64,000 nucleotides of DNA, from the NCBI GenBank assembly GCA_963794475.1, contig CAWCDW010000008.1:1-64000 (forward strand), read 5' to 3'. The translations under genes were made by a program, and so were the position numbers. Shown piece after piece: positions 62,818 to 64,000 of this stretch; the stretch's first letter is position 1, and each line of letters starts with the position of its first letter. The DNA is from GAS188 sp963794475. Its GTDB lineage: Bacteria > Pseudomonadota > Alphaproteobacteria > Rhizobiales > Beijerinckiaceae. The notes under the pieces were generated by a model that was given only the letters and a program-made list of their open reading frames with translations, did not search any database and was not told the origin of the DNA.

Positions 62818-64000
62818 GCCTGCGTCACGGGCTCACGCCGCGCGTCAAGCCGGTCGGGCCGCGAAAAAGTTCCGTCGTCTCCGTGCTCGACATCGGCACG
62901 AACAAGGTCGTCTGCCTGGTTGCGCGGCTCGACCCGATGGAGGCGAACGCCTCGTTGCGCGGGCGCACGCATATGGGCCAGATCCTCGGCATCGGCCACC
63001 AGCGCTCGCAAGGGCTGAAGGCGGGGGTGGTGAACGACCTCGAGCTCGCCGAGGAGACCATCCGCCAGACCGTGCACGCGGCCGAGCGCATGGCCAAGGT
63101 CCAGGTGAAATCGAGCATCGTGAACATCTCCGGCGGGCGCCTCTCCTCGGAAGCGCTCGAGGGGCGCGCCGACACGCGGGGGCGTCCGGTGAGCGATGGC
63201 GACGTGCGCCTCGCCTTGGCGCGAGCGAGCGCCAACGCGTCGCGGCCCGGCCGGGCCGTGATGCACGCCTTGCCGACGAGCTTTGCGCTCGACGACGTGA
63301 GCGGCGTGCGCGATCCGCGCGGCATGGTCGGCGAGACGCTGGGCGTCGGCATGACGGTGGTCTCCGCCGATGTGACCGCGGTTCGCAATCTCATGCTCGC
63401 CGTCGAGCGTTGCCATATCGAGGTCGAGGGTGTGGTCGCCTCGCCTTTCGCTTGCGGTCTCTCGACGCTCGTCGACGACGAAGCGGAGATGGGCGCGGTC
63501 GTCGTCGATCTCGGCGCCGGCACCACGACCATCGGCGTTTTCGCCGGCGGGCGGCTCGTGCACGCCGATGGAGTCGCGGTCGGCGGCAATCACGTGACGC
63601 TCGATGTGGCGCGCGGCCTCTCGACGAGGCTTTCGGCGGCCGAGCGGCTGAAAACGCTTTACGGCTCGACCATCGCCACGGCCTCCGATGAGCGCGAGAC
63701 GATCGCGGTGCCTTCGGTGGAATCCCACGAGATGAGCGAGGAAGCCCATATTCCGCGCGCCCAGCTCGTGCGCATCATCAAGCCGCGCGTCGAGGAGATC
63801 CTCGAGCTCGTGCGGGATCGCTTGCGCAAATGCGGCATCGCGCCCGAGGGCCGCCGCTACGTGCTCACCGGCGGAGCGAGCCCAGCTCACCGGCCTCGCC
63901 GATACGGCAAGCCGCATTTTGTCGAAGCAGCTCCGCATCGGGCGGCCGCTCGGCGTCAAGGGATTGCCCGAGGCCGCCAAGGGGCCGGCTTTCGCCGCCG
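62814..64000 (+). pseudogene. ftsA: Cell division protein FtsA, partial, apparent one-base insertion
   Basis: From ATG 62814 the actin-like motifs read SVLDIGTNKVVCLVARLDPM (phosphate 1), NDLELAEETIRQTVHAAERM, then VVVDLGAGTTTIGVFAGGRL (phosphate 2) and YVLTGGAS (adenosine). At 63879-63882 the frame breaks: after GGAS the expected QLTGLADTASRILSKQ follows only if one C of the CCC run is removed. The remainder to the window end is then normal (RIGRPLGVKGLPEAAKGPAF). The gene is cut by the window. It tethers FtsZ to the membrane. Confidence 0.88.

Noticed and set aside
6431..63882. Programmed +1 frameshifting in folE, ptsP, lysC, sulP and ftsA
   Set aside because: The five shift sites share no slippery sequence and the homologous families are not known for programmed shifts; sequence error is simpler.
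1..64000. CRISPR array
   Set aside because: No set of regularly spaced identical repeats with unique spacers was seen; the repeat clusters at 35197-35282 and 49791-49933 have no spacers of that type.

Overview
The window looks like a piece of an alphaproteobacterial chromosome, most likely Hyphomicrobiales (a Beijerinckiaceae or Bradyrhizobium-like relative). The reasons are high GC, a DUF4167 protein, the ubiG/lysC/ptsP/prfA/prmC neighbourhood, a Kdo hydroxylase, a ddl-ftsQ-ftsA division block, and a full CtrA-type site (TTAA-N7-TTAA) with GANTC sites in front of that block. The exact genus cannot be fixed from sequence reading alone.

Positions 1-20900 are an accessory, low-density region. 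It holds small stress/soil-type genes (DUF6481, short hypotheticals, a secreted glycine-zipper protein just beyond its edge), a GIY-YIG-like protein with a membrane tail, a fluoroacetate-dehalogenase-like hydrolase, an HSL-type esterase, a PLP aminotransferase/aminomutase, DUF2252, a Pit/DUF47 phosphate pair, and a compact DNA-repair cluster (small ATP-dependent ligase domain, unknown 94-aa protein, SRAP/HMCES protein). It also holds many broken genes: three remnants of one tyrosine-recombinase family, a frameshifted folE, a GFA gene cut by a stop codon, a YeiH transporter remnant and a frameshifted membrane protein. A ~48-bp repeat occurs three times. The region ends at a tRNA-Glu(CUC) gene whose 3' end faces it, which is the geometry of a decayed island at a tRNA site.

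Positions 21000-50000 are mostly core. They contain a DHFR-like protein, a Na/Pi cotransporter with PhoU domain, chorismate mutase, threonine dehydratase, lipid A/Kdo modification genes (LpxL-type acyltransferase, Kdo hydroxylase), an acyl-CoA ligase with an orphan LivG ATPase, DUF4167, prfA-prmC, ptsP, lysC, divergent ubiG, an MDR oxidoreductase, a complete NMT1-type ABC importer, a cupin, hisS, a lipid A pyrophosphatase-like phosphoesterase followed by a glycosyltransferase, prs and a rhodanese.

Positions 50000-64000 carry a 1,218-aa autotransporter preceded by REP-like repeats, a phd/vapC-type toxin-antitoxin remnant, an orphan CoxL-like molybdenum hydroxylase subunit, a secreted unknown, Dps, an XRE-SulP pair, and ddl-ftsQ-ftsA running off the window end.

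Five otherwise intact conserved genes (folE, ptsP, lysC, sulP, ftsA) each carry what reads as a single inserted base. In the four that lie wholly in the window, the total length confirms a net +1. This looks more like consensus or assembly error than biology. The three small deletions in the recombinase copy, by contrast, look like genuine decay.
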